From the NCBI GenBank assembly GCA_028705785.1, contig JAQWCT010000173.1, forward strand, positions 1-5,635: a DNA stretch of 5,635 nucleotides, written 5' to 3'. The position numbers and the translations under genes were made by a program. Below are positions 1-5,635 of this stretch, piece by piece. The notes below the pieces were generated by a model. It was given only the letters and a program-made list of their open reading frames with translations, did not search any database and was not told the origin of the DNA. The DNA comes from Sulfurospirillaceae bacterium (GTDB lineage: Bacteria > Campylobacterota > Campylobacteria > Campylobacterales > Sulfurospirillaceae). Position 1 is the first letter of the stretch; each line of letters starts with the position of its first letter.

Positions 1-5
1 ATCTC

Positions 6-818
6 TCACTGTTTAAATTGCTCTACGGTTTGAAGAAATGGCTCTCGTGCAAATCCGTATTGGTCTATTAATTCAAGTGAACGAGCAATGGATGGTTCGT
101 CAAATTGTCCAAAAATATTAATGATATTTTTGACGACACTGAGTGCCAAAGCATAGGGCTTGATATGCTCTTGTGCTTCCATAACATCATTGGAAAATTG
201 AATAGACTCAACCAGTTCAGCTTCCAAGTTCCATTGTTCAAAAATCTTTGCAGTAATCTCTTCATTTTGAAATCCAATCATCTCTTGTTCGAGAGTTGAG
301 AGTTCACATGGCGTTTTAATTAAAGCTAAAGCTTCTTTAAATGCTGTATCTTTTCCTTGTTCTATAAGTTCATTGGCAATAACAATTTTTCCTACTTCCA
401 TCATAAAAGAAGCAGGTTGCAAGATATCTAACATTGGTTTATTGACTTGCGCGTACCATTTAAACATAAAACTACTTTGAAGGGTACTGATATCTAAAAA
501 GGCAGATTCACTGATATTATAAGGGGCTAGATTGATTTTGATATTTTGTTTAATAGCGCTAGAGAGTGCAAAACCACGAACCGTTGCCATACCAAACAAA
601 GAGACTGCATGAGCGATATTTTTAATTTCTCTGCTAAAACCATAAAGGGGTGAGTTCGAAGATTTTAAGATATTGGCAGTGAGCATGGGGTCACCCTCAA
701 CAACTTTAACCAAATCACCTAGAGAGCTATTTTTGTCAACACAAATCCGTTGTATTTTTACAATGGTGTCATCAAGGGGTGGAAGTGCTTTGATTTTTTT
801 TAAAATATTCTCATCCAT
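6..818 (-). CDS. HDOD-domain signalling protein
   Basis: This 270-residue protein has an HDOD domain, a non-catalytic relative of HD phosphohydrolases found in bacterial signalling and motility regulators. The start gives MDENILKKIKALPPLDD, a typical HDOD opening. Next come the conserved segments DPMLTANILKSSNSPLYG (about residues 43-60) and a block with AVSLFG...RGFALS (about 71-85). The later region around residues 182-197 (GFQNEEI...EQWNL) matches the part where family members usually read GFDHxxxG, but the histidine is replaced by Asn185, so no metal-dependent hydrolase activity is expected. There is no signal peptide or membrane segment, so it should be cytoplasmic. The start is supported by AGGA seven bases upstream (826-829, minus strand). 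It is transcribed away from ilvC. A C. jejuni HDOD protein (Cj0248) is linked to motility, but orthology is not shown here and the partner is unknown. Confidence 0.88.
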   Translation of the reverse strand: MDENILKKIKALPPLDDTIVKIQRICVDKNSSLGDLVKVVEGDPMLTANILKSSNSPLYGFSREIKNIAHAVSLFGMATVRGFALSSAIKQNIKINLAPYNISESAFLDISTLQSSFMFKWYAQVNKPMLDILQPASFMMEVGKIVIANELIEQGKDTAFKEALALIKTPCELSTLEQEMIGFQNEEITAKIFEQWNLEAELVESIQFSNDVMEAQEHIKPYALALSVVKNIINIFGQFDEPSIARSLELIDQYGFAREPFLQTVEQFKQ

Positions 819-855
819 AGTATATTCCTAGTGGTTTATAAATTTACATGGGCTT

Positions 856-861
856 ATTCTA
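856..861 (-). promoter_or_regulatory. Candidate -10 box for the HDOD gene
   Basis: The minus strand reads TAGAAT here, one base from TATAAT, about 38 bases before the HDOD start codon. That would give a short leader containing the AGGA ribosome binding site. No good -35 box is visible; Campylobacterota housekeeping promoters often lack one. This is a pattern match only. Confidence 0.4.
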
Positions 862-888
862 TCGCTAGTTGGTTTATAGTTTCCTTTG

Positions 889-921
889 ATACCATCTCCA
901 ATTAACCAATGGAGATGGTAT
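889..921. repeat. 12-bp inverted repeat with 9-nt loop
   Basis: ATACCATCTCCA (889-900) is followed by a 9-base spacer and its exact reverse complement TGGAGATGGTAT (910-921). As RNA it would form a 12-bp stem, extendable by two G-U pairs. There is no T-tract directly after it on either strand, and it lies upstream of both genes, so an intrinsic terminator is unlikely. It sits between the two proposed promoters. It may therefore be a protein-binding operator, or a 5' stem-loop if ilvC transcription starts earlier: TATAGT at 874-879 could be a -10 box just ahead of it. Confidence 0.8.
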
Positions 922-926
922 TGTAC

Positions 927-940
927 CTTTACATGTAAAG
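927..940. promoter_or_regulatory. 14-bp perfect palindrome, candidate operator
   Basis: CTTTACATGTAAAG is perfectly self-complementary. It lies roughly 43-56 bases upstream of the start point predicted from the TAGAAT box of ilvC, a usual place for a dimeric regulator to bind. A half copy, TTTACATG, occurs at 843-850 near the HDOD promoter. The regulator is unknown, and binding is inferred only from symmetry and position. Confidence 0.45.
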
Positions 941-945
941 AGAAA

Positions 946-976
946 TTGATTTTTTTAAGTAAGCTTTTTGTAGAAT
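946..976 (+). promoter_or_regulatory. Candidate ilvC operon promoter
   Basis: A -10-like TAGAAT lies at 971-976, preceded by T-rich runs (951-956 and 965-969) that resemble the periodic AT-rich upstream region of Campylobacterota sigma-70 promoters. A weak TTGATT at 946-951 could be a -35 box, but its 19-base spacing is long. Transcription would start near 983, leaving a leader of about 24 bases. It is the nearest promoter-like site to the six-gene operon. Confidence 0.45.
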
Positions 977-993
977 ACGCAAATTTTAAATGT

Positions 994-998
994 AAGGA
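994..998 (+). promoter_or_regulatory. ilvC ribosome binding site
   Basis: AAGGA stands eight bases before the ATG at 1007, which fixes the ilvC start. The resulting N-terminus, MAITVFYDKD, is the usual one for short-form IlvC. Confidence 0.75.
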
Positions 999-1006
999 TT
1001 CAAAAA

Positions 1007-2029
1007 ATGGCAATAACAGTATTTTATGATAAAGATTGTGATTTAAGCATCATTCGCTCAAAAAAAGTAGCGATGATTGGTTTTGGTTCTCAAGGTCATG
1101 CACATGCAGAAAACCTTCGTGACAGTGGCGTTCAAGTTGTTGTTGGTTTGAGAAAAGAGGGTAGCTCTTGGGCGAAAGCTGAAGCAAAAGGCTTTGAAGT
1201 TAAAACAGTGGCTGAAGCGACTAAAGTAGCTGATGTTATCATGATTTTATTGCCAGATGAGATGCAAGGTGATGTATTTGCTGAAGAAATTAAGCCTAAC
1301 CTAAGTGCTGGTAAAGCAATCGCTTTTGGACATGGTTTTAACATTCATTATGGTCAAATTATTACACCAAAGGGCATCGACTGTATCATGATTGCTCCAA
1401 AAGCACCAGGTCACACAGTAAGAAATGAATTTGTAAATGGTGGTGGTATCCCTGATCTTATCGCGATTGACCAAGATGCAACAGGAAATGCAAAAGCGAT
1501 TGCTTTAAGTTATGCATCAGCTATCGGTGGTGGTCGAACAGGTATTATCGAAACGACTTTTAAAGATGAAACAGAAACAGACCTTTTTGGTGAGCAGGCA
1601 GTTCTTTGTGGAGGGGCTACTGCACTTGTTGAAGCGGGTTTCCAAACATTGGTTGAAGCGGGTTATGAGCCTGAGATGGCATACTTTGAGTGTTTGCATG
1701 AACTTAAACTTATCGTTGATTTGATGTATCAAGGTGGCATCGCTGATATGCGTTACTCTATCTCTAATACAGCAGAGTATGGTGATTATGTCAGCGGTAA
1801 AAGAGTCATTAATGCTGAGTCAAAAGCAGCGATGAAAGAGATTTTAGCTGAAATTCAAGATGGTAGATTTGCAAAAGATTTTATTCTTGAGCGAAAAGCA
1901 GGATACACTCGCATGAACGCAGAGAGAGCTAAAACTGAGAGAAGTTTACTCAATCAAACAGGCGAAAAACTTCGCGCTATGATGCCTTGGATTACTTCTA
2001 AAAAAATCATCAACAAAGACAAAAACTAA
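1007..2029 (+). CDS. ilvC: Ketol-acid reductoisomerase (NADP+), class I
   Basis: IlvC catalyses the Mg2+- and NADPH-dependent isomerisation and reduction of 2-acetolactate or 2-aceto-2-hydroxybutyrate, a common step in valine, leucine and isoleucine synthesis in the cytosol. The 340-residue length fits the short class I enzymes. The N-terminal Rossmann domain has GFGSQG at residues 25-30 and a cofactor-specificity loop, LRKEGSSW, at about 48-55. His109 lies in the FGHGFNIHY motif. The C-terminal knotted domain carries the metal ligands Asp192 and Glu196 (DLFGEQ), Glu228 and Glu232 (FECLHE), and Ser253 (SISNTAEYGD). All expected catalytic residues are present. It is the first gene of the apparent operon, and its stop codon overlaps the minD start by one base. 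Other ilv genes are not in the window. Confidence 0.98.
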   Translation: MAITVFYDKDCDLSIIRSKKVAMIGFGSQGHAHAENLRDSGVQVVVGLRKEGSSWAKAEAKGFEVKTVAEATKVADVIMILLPDEMQGDVFAEEIKPNLSAGKAIAFGHGFNIHYGQIITPKGIDCIMIAPKAPGHTVRNEFVNGGGIPDLIAIDQDATGNAKAIALSYASAIGGGRTGIIETTFKDETETDLFGEQAVLCGGATALVEAGFQTLVEAGYEPEMAYFECLHELKLIVDLMYQGGIADMRYSISNTAEYGDYVSGKRVINAESKAAMKEILAEIQDGRFAKDFILERKAGYTRMNAERAKTERSLLNQTGEKLRAMMPWITSKKIINKDKN

Positions 2030-2838
2030 TGGGTATAGTTATTACCGTAACATCTGGCAAGGGTGGGGTTGGAAAATCAACCACCACCGCCAACTTGGCA
2101 GTGGGATTGGCAAATTTAGGCAAAAAAGTAGTTGCTATTGATTTTGATATAGGACTTAGAAATCTTGATATGATTTTGGGTCTTGAAAACCGTATCGTTT
2201 ATGATGTGGTTGATGTTATGGAAGGCAGATGCAATCTTGCTCAAGCTTTGATTAATGATAAAAAGTCAAAATCTCTCTATTTTTTACCGGCAAGTCAAAC
2301 CAAAGATAAAGATATTTTAAGTAAAGAAAAAGTTAAAAAGCTTATCGAGAGTCTCAAAGAGAGTTTTGACATCATTATGATTGATTCTCCTGCGGGAATT
2401 GAAAGTGGTTTTGAACACTCTATCTTTTTAGCTGATCGTGCGCTTATCGTTTCCACACCTGATGTCAGTTCTGTTCGTGACGCGGACCGTGTGATTGGTA
2501 TTATCGACGCTAAAAGTGAAAAAGCGAAAAATGGTGAAGAAGTTGAAAAACATGTCATCATCAATCGTATTCGTCCAGATATGGTAGATGCAGGTAATAT
2601 GCTTAGTGTTGAAGATGTCTTAAGTATCCTAGCACTTCCCCTCATTGGCGTGATTCCCGATGATGAAGACATCATTACTTCGACTAACCTAGGTTCTCCT
2701 ATCGTAACCAAAGAAAAATCACTCTCAGCAGAAAGTTACCGCAGAATTGCACGAAGAATTTTAGGTGAAGAGGTTGAATTCTTGGATATCAGGGCTAAAA
2801 AAGGACTTTTTGCATCATTGAAAGGAATGTTCAAATGA
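2029..2838 (+). CDS. minD: Septum site-determining ATPase MinD
   Basis: MinD is a ParA-type ATPase that dimerises with ATP on the inner membrane, recruits MinC to block FtsZ assembly away from midcell, and is released by MinE. The 269-residue protein has the deviant Walker A motif SGKGGVGKST (residues 9-18, signature Lys11 and Lys16), the switch region DFDIGLRNLD (38-47), Walker B ending at Asp119 (IMIDSPAG), and a C-terminal amphipathic membrane-targeting helix (about 257-269, KKGLFASLKGMFK). These separate it from the related flagellar ATPase FlhG. Its ATG shares one base with the ilvC stop (TAATG) and no clear Shine-Dalgarno precedes it, so translation is probably coupled to ilvC. The 3' end overlaps minE by four bases. 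minC is not encoded nearby; in H. pylori it also lies elsewhere. Confidence 0.97.
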   Translation: MGIVITVTSGKGGVGKSTTTANLAVGLANLGKKVVAIDFDIGLRNLDMILGLENRIVYDVVDVMEGRCNLAQALINDKKSKSLYFLPASQTKDKDILSKEKVKKLIESLKESFDIIMIDSPAGIESGFEHSIFLADRALIVSTPDVSSVRDADRVIGIIDAKSEKAKNGEEVEKHVIINRIRPDMVDAGNMLSVEDVLSILALPLIGVIPDDEDIITSTNLGSPIVTKEKSLSAESYRRIARRILGEEVEFLDIRAKKGLFASLKGMFK

Positions 2839-3074
2839 GTTTTTGGGATAACTTTTTTGGAGCCAAAAAAAGTACGGCAAATGTAGCAAAAGATCGTCTA
2901 AAAATCATGCTTTCTCATGAGCGAGCAAGTTGTAAGCTCCCTTATTTGGATGATTTGAGAAATGATCTTATTGCGGTCATTAAAAAATATACTAAAGTTG
3001 AAGATATTAAAATCACTTCACACAACAACCAAAATGTTGAGTTCTTAGAAGTTGAAGTGATTCTTGGAAAGTAG
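2835..3074 (+). CDS. minE: Cell division topological specificity factor MinE
   Basis: MinE stimulates MinD ATPase and displaces it from the membrane, producing the pole-to-pole oscillation that leaves midcell free for FtsZ. The 79-residue protein has the family layout: a short amphipathic membrane-binding start (MSFWDNFFG), the MinD-binding segment AKDRLKIMLSHER (about 18-30) that resembles the AKERLQI region of E. coli MinE, and a C-terminal dimerisation domain whose last strand reads VEFLEVEVIL. The start overlaps the minD stop as ATGA and has AAGGA at 2822-2826, eight bases ahead, so the two proteins are likely made in coupled fashion. Confidence 0.95.
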   Translation: MSFWDNFFGAKKSTANVAKDRLKIMLSHERASCKLPYLDDLRNDLIAVIKKYTKVEDIKITSHNNQNVEFLEVEVILGK

Positions 3075-3082
3075 TTTGGTGG

Positions 3083-4207
3083 ATGTCAAAAAAGATAAAA
3101 GAGAAACAAGAAAAACAAAGTTTGACTCATAGTGAGTCTGCCTCGATGAATTTTAAAAAGTACGGATTGATATTTCTTATTTTAGTCCTTATCCCAGTGG
3201 CGATAGCGGGTATTTACATCTATATTGATGCTTATCAGCAAAATCTTAAAGTCATTCAAAAACAGCAAACGACTTCTGATGAGTTGATGCAAAAAATGAA
3301 ACAGATGTTAGAAGACGAAAAGTTAAGACTAGCTTCTTTACCTCAAATTCCTAAAATAGAAAATAATGAAACTCAAGCTTTACCAGAAGTAACAAAATCT
3401 GATACCAATGAATCAAATACATCACAAGAAACTTTGGTAAGCGAATCTGAAAATAAGAAGCAAGAAGTCTCATCAGAAATCAAAGACTACACCAATAGCC
3501 TTAAAGAGATTAAAGAGCCAACACATAAAGTAACAGAGGTCATTAGGAAAAAATATCCTCCAGGAACGACACCTAAACTGGCTATTGTTATTGATGATGT
3601 CTCTTTCCCATGGCAAACCAAAATGATGAAAGATATAACTTATAAAATCAATCCTTCTTTTTTCCCTCCAACGGCTGGGCATCCTGAGACTGTTCGTCTT
3701 TCGCATGAGTTTGAATTTGCAATGATTCATCTTCCGATGGAATCAAAAAATTATGCGCACCCCGAAATTGATACACTTACTACCACAGATTCGAGAGAAG
3801 TCGTTGCCAATAGAATTGCAAAAATAAAGAAATGGTTTCCCCATATCAAATATTATAATAATCACACTGGAGGAACTTTTACTGCTCATTATGATGCAAT
3901 GGATAGGCTCATTAATGTGATGCAAGAAGAAAATCTTACCTTTGTTGATAGTCGAACGATAGGCAATAGTAAAGCGCCAGAAATCTTTAAAAAGTATAAT
4001 ATTCAGCTACTTTCTCGTGATGTTTTTTTAGATAATTCTCTCAACAAAAGTGAGATTAGAGAGCAATTGCGAAAAGCTGTTGGCGTTGCTAAAAAACATG
4101 GATATGCCATTGCTATTGGTCACCCTCACAAAAGTACACTAGAAGTTTTAAGAGATTCTCGTGACTTACTTGAAGGTATTGAGTTGGTGTATGTTAAAGA
4201 CTTATAA
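3083..4207 (+). CDS. Membrane-anchored divergent polysaccharide deacetylase family protein
   Basis: This 374-residue protein belongs to the divergent polysaccharide deacetylase family (YibQ-like, DUF610/PF04748). It has a short charged cytoplasmic N-terminus (1-27), one transmembrane helix (about 28-48), then a Gln/Glu/Lys/Ser-rich linker with a likely coiled coil (about 52-85) and low complexity up to about 150. The catalytic-like domain follows (about 165-374). The anchor implies a periplasmic domain. Family motifs are IVIDDV (Asp171, Asp172), HLPMES (His216), NNHTGG (His261), FVDSRT (287-292), DVFLDN (313-318) and IGHPH (His347, His349). Metal-dependent deacetylation of an envelope glycan is possible, but the substrate is unknown. 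It begins 8 bases after minE with only a weak upstream ribosome site (GGAAAG at 3066-3071). An ATG at 3146 (residue 22) is an alternative start that would keep the membrane helix. Confidence 0.85.
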   Translation: MSKKIKEKQEKQSLTHSESASMNFKKYGLIFLILVLIPVAIAGIYIYIDAYQQNLKVIQKQQTTSDELMQKMKQMLEDEKLRLASLPQIPKIENNETQALPEVTKSDTNESNTSQETLVSESENKKQEVSSEIKDYTNSLKEIKEPTHKVTEVIRKKYPPGTTPKLAIVIDDVSFPWQTKMMKDITYKINPSFFPPTAGHPETVRLSHEFEFAMIHLPMESKNYAHPEIDTLTTTDSREVVANRIAKIKKWFPHIKYYNNHTGGTFTAHYDAMDRLINVMQEENLTFVDSRTIGNSKAPEIFKKYNIQLLSRDVFLDNSLNKSEIREQLRKAVGVAKKHGYAIAIGHPHKSTLEVLRDSRDLLEGIELVYVKDL

Positions 4208-4216
4208 CGCTTAGCG

Positions 4217-4987
4217 ATGATTAACGAGCTTACATGTAAAGTACCAGAGCTGATGGATATGAAAGTGTATCCATCAGCACTTTATAGCATCGGCAATCTT
4301 GAACTGCTTCAAAAGCGTAAAATCGCTATCATTGGAAGTCGAAATCCCATTCACTACACGATACATGCCACACAAGAACTTGCACAAAAACTCTCCATGG
4401 CTGGTATTTGTATTGTTAGCGGTGGCGCAATGGGTGTAGATGCGTTGGCGCACCTTGGAGCTGGTGTATCCAATACCATCATGGTGGCAGGAACAGGGCT
4501 TGATATTCGCTATCCCCACATTAATCAAAAGCTTATTGCGCAGATTGAACTTAATGGATTGGTCTTGAGCCAGTTTAAAGAGGGTAGCCCTTCCACAAAG
4601 TGGAATTTTCCACAACGCAATGAGGTCATTGTAGCACTTGGAGAAGTTTTGATTGTTACGCAAGCTGATGTGAAGAGTGGTAGTATGCATAGCATTGAGT
4701 TTGCTCAAAAGATGGGAAAAAAGATTTATGTTTTACCGCATCGCGCAGGCGAGAGTGAGGGAACTAATATGCTTTTGTCTAAAGGATTGGCAACTCCGAT
4801 TTACGATATCAATGGTTTTGTTGCAGAATTTGGATTTGTGGAAGCAAAAAAAGATGATATTTTTTTAGAATACTGCAACAGCAATCCCCTTTATAATGAT
4901 GCTATTGCTCAGTATGGTGAAAAAGTATTTGAATATGAATTTTTAGGAAAAATCGTTATTGAGCACGGAAGAATTAGAAGTGTATAA
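4217..4987 (+). CDS. dprA: DNA-processing protein DprA
   Basis: DprA binds incoming single-stranded DNA during natural transformation and loads RecA on it. The 256-residue protein has the Rossmann-like DprA/Smf core: IAIIGSRNP (36-44), SGGAMGVDALAH (68-79), a GTGLDIRYP segment (92-100), FPQRNEVIVAL (131-141, Arg134 and Asn135), and QADVKSGSM (149-157). It lacks the N-terminal SAM domain of longer DprA proteins. The C-terminus (about 216-256, EYCNSNP...YEFLGKI) resembles the short C-terminal domain of H. pylori DprA. The gap to the preceding gene is 9 bases without a good Shine-Dalgarno, suggesting coupled translation. Met13 and Met15 are weaker alternative starts because residues 9-31 already match the family's opening region. 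Confidence 0.95.
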   Translation: MINELTCKVPELMDMKVYPSALYSIGNLELLQKRKIAIIGSRNPIHYTIHATQELAQKLSMAGICIVSGGAMGVDALAHLGAGVSNTIMVAGTGLDIRYPHINQKLIAQIELNGLVLSQFKEGSPSTKWNFPQRNEVIVALGEVLIVTQADVKSGSMHSIEFAQKMGKKIYVLPHRAGESEGTNMLLSKGLATPIYDINGFVAEFGFVEAKKDDIFLEYCNSNPLYNDAIAQYGEKVFEYEFLGKIVIEHGRIRSV

Positions 4988-4992
4988 GGGAG
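4986..4992 (+). promoter_or_regulatory. Ribosome binding site of the TauE/SafE-family gene
   Basis: AAGGGAG overlaps the last two bases of the dprA stop codon and lies six bases before the ATG at 4999. It is the strongest such site among the downstream operon genes and decides the start of the permease. Confidence 0.7.
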
Positions 4993-4998
4993 CTTGAA

Positions 4999-5635
4999 AT
5001 GATAGGCATAGAGTGGATTATCGCATTTTTAGTACTGGGTGCTGTGGTAGGGTTTATGGCAGGACTTTTGGGTATTGGGGGAGGGGGAATTATGGTTCCA
5101 ACTTTAACCACTATCTTTTTAGCTCAAGGTGTTCCTGTGGAGCAAGTAGTGCATTTAGCCCTTGGAACTTCGATGGCGGCTATTGTTATGACTTCATTTG
5201 CCAGTATGCGCGCACATCAAAGTCATAATAATATTTTGTGGGATGTCTTTAAAATGATGGCGATAGGTGTAGTACTTGGTACCTTTGCCGCTACTTTTTT
5301 AGCAACTTACCTAAAATCAGCGCAACTGGCTATCTTCTTTTCAATTTTTATGGCTTATGTTTCAATCCAAATGGCGATTGATAAAAAACCAAAACCAACC
5401 AGAGAGCTAAGTGGCGCCAAAGGACTCTTTTGTGCAGGTTCTTTTATAGGCGCCATTTCAGCCTTAGTATCCATTGGTGGAGGCTCACTAACTGTTCCTT
5501 ATTTGGTTTGGCAAAATGTAGATCTTAAAAAAGCCATTGGTACATCAGCCGCTATTGGTTTTCATCTTTCTATCGCAGGAACCGTTGGTTATATCGTCAA
5601 CGGATGGGACGAGGGTTTTTCATCTTCAAGTATGT
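4999..5635 (+). CDS. TauE/SafE-family membrane permease (3' end missing)
   Basis: The open frame runs from the ATG at 4999 off the window edge, giving 212 codons of an expected roughly 250-270. It encodes a very hydrophobic protein with the internal repeat typical of the TauE/SafE (COG0730) family. The first half has GLLGIGGGGIMVP (22-34) followed by LGTSMAA (55-61). The second has ALVSIGGGSLTVP (about 155-167) followed by IGTSAAIG (180-187). Several transmembrane helices are evident (for example about 7-40, 84-104, 108-126 and 143-170). Members are thought to export or import sulfur-containing anions or organic acids such as sulfite or sulfoacetate; the substrate cannot be told from sequence. 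The gene starts 11 bases after dprA. In H. pylori, as I recall, a RuvX-type gene follows dprA instead. Confidence 0.9.
   Translation, partial: MIGIEWIIAFLVLGAVVGFMAGLLGIGGGGIMVPTLTTIFLAQGVPVEQVVHLALGTSMAAIVMTSFASMRAHQSHNNILWDVFKMMAIGVVLGTFAATFLATYLKSAQLAIFFSIFMAYVSIQMAIDKKPKPTRELSGAKGLFCAGSFIGAISALVSIGGGSLTVPYLVWQNVDLKKAIGTSAAIGFHLSIAGTVGYIVNGWDEGFSSSSM

Larger units (their letters stand above)
819..1006. other. Divergent intergenic region between the HDOD gene and ilvC
   Basis: This 188-bp AT-rich stretch separates two divergently transcribed genes and must carry the control signals of at least one of them. It contains a 12-bp inverted repeat (889-921), a 14-bp perfect palindrome (927-940), candidate -10 boxes facing each way, and ribosome binding sites at each end. 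A 9-bp direct repeat TGGTTTATA occurs at 832-840 and 870-878. A half copy of the palindrome, TTTACATG, lies at 843-850. No convincing small ORF was found: the only candidate, on the minus strand, starts over ilvC and has no family signature. No tRNA is present. Confidence 0.85.
1007..5635 (+). other. Six-gene apparent operon ilvC-minD-minE-deacetylase-dprA-permease
   Basis: All six genes are on one strand with junctions of -1, -4, +8, +9 and +11 bases and no hairpin followed by a T-run between them. One transcript from the 819-1006 region is the simplest explanation. The weak ribosome sites of minD, the deacetylase gene and dprA fit translational coupling. Internal promoters cannot be excluded. 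Confidence 0.8.

Noticed and set aside
832..878. 9-bp direct repeat TGGTTTATA at 832-840 and 870-878.
   Set aside because: It is short and AT-rich, so it may well be chance; it is noted only as part of the intergenic region.
828..1013. 61-codon minus-strand frame covering the divergent intergenic region.
   Set aside because: Its start lies over the ilvC start codon, no convincing ribosome site was seen, and it runs through the inverted repeat and palindrome. Its composition looks non-coding.
1628..1664. 13-bp direct repeat GTTGAAGCGGGTT at 1628-1640 and 1652-1664 in ilvC.
   Set aside because: It encodes the duplicated VEAG segments found in IlvC generally (VEAGF...VEAGY), so the protein sequence explains it.
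2295..2711. 138-codon open frame on the minus strand within minD.
   Set aside because: It lies wholly antisense to a well-recognised gene, is Ser/Ile/Leu-rich without family motifs, and is the usual shadow of a coding strand.
4023..4029. T7 run in the deacetylase-like gene as a possible slippage site or terminator.
   Set aside because: No stem precedes it, the frame is intact, and such runs are common at this base composition.
4274..4708. 144-codon minus-strand open frame within dprA.
   Set aside because: It is antisense to clear DprA motifs and has no recognisable domain.
5077..5087. Purine run GGGGGAGGGGG in the permease gene, as a possible phase-variation tract.
   Set aside because: The A splits it into two runs of five G, shorter than tracts known to slip in Campylobacterota. 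It also encodes the conserved GGGG motif of the family.
5013..5228. 71-codon plus-strand frame near the right end.
   Set aside because: It is in another frame of the permease gene, which has a good ribosome site, hydrophobic helices and family motifs.

Overview
The window is AT-rich chromosomal DNA that reads as Campylobacterota (formerly Epsilonproteobacteria). The main reason is the gene order ilvC-minD-minE-(periplasmic deacetylase-like gene)-dprA. As I recall it, Helicobacter pylori has ilvC-minD-minE-dprA, and the DprA here has the short Helicobacter-type form with the same kind of C-terminal extension. A free-living relative such as Sulfurospirillum seems plausible, but the genus is a guess from memory and not demonstrated.

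Layout. On the minus strand at the left edge is one complete gene for an HDOD-domain signalling protein (6-818). A 188-bp divergent intergenic region follows (819-1006). It holds candidate promoters for both directions, a 12-bp inverted repeat with a 9-nt loop, and a separate 14-bp perfect palindrome. From 1007 to the right edge, six plus-strand genes are packed head to tail: ilvC (branched-chain amino-acid synthesis), minD and minE (division-site placement), a membrane-anchored divergent polysaccharide deacetylase family protein, dprA (ssDNA handling in transformation), and a TauE/SafE-family permease cut by the window end. Junctions are a 1-nt overlap, a 4-nt overlap, then gaps of 8, 9 and 11 nt. 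No terminator is visible between them, so a single polycistronic operon is the simplest reading.

Functionally the operon is mixed. MinD and MinE form the membrane oscillator that drives MinC, which is not encoded here. The deacetylase-like protein is probably periplasmic and may act on the envelope. IlvC, DprA and the permease have no obvious mechanistic tie to division. All complete genes look intact, with key motifs present. The exception is the HDOD protein, where a usually conserved histidine appears to be asparagine; this is common in that non-catalytic family.

I found no tRNA, rRNA, CRISPR array, insertion sequence or sign of recent transfer. Most of the window is ordinary core-genome content. 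The least explained parts are the divergent intergenic region and the role of the deacetylase-like protein beside minDE.
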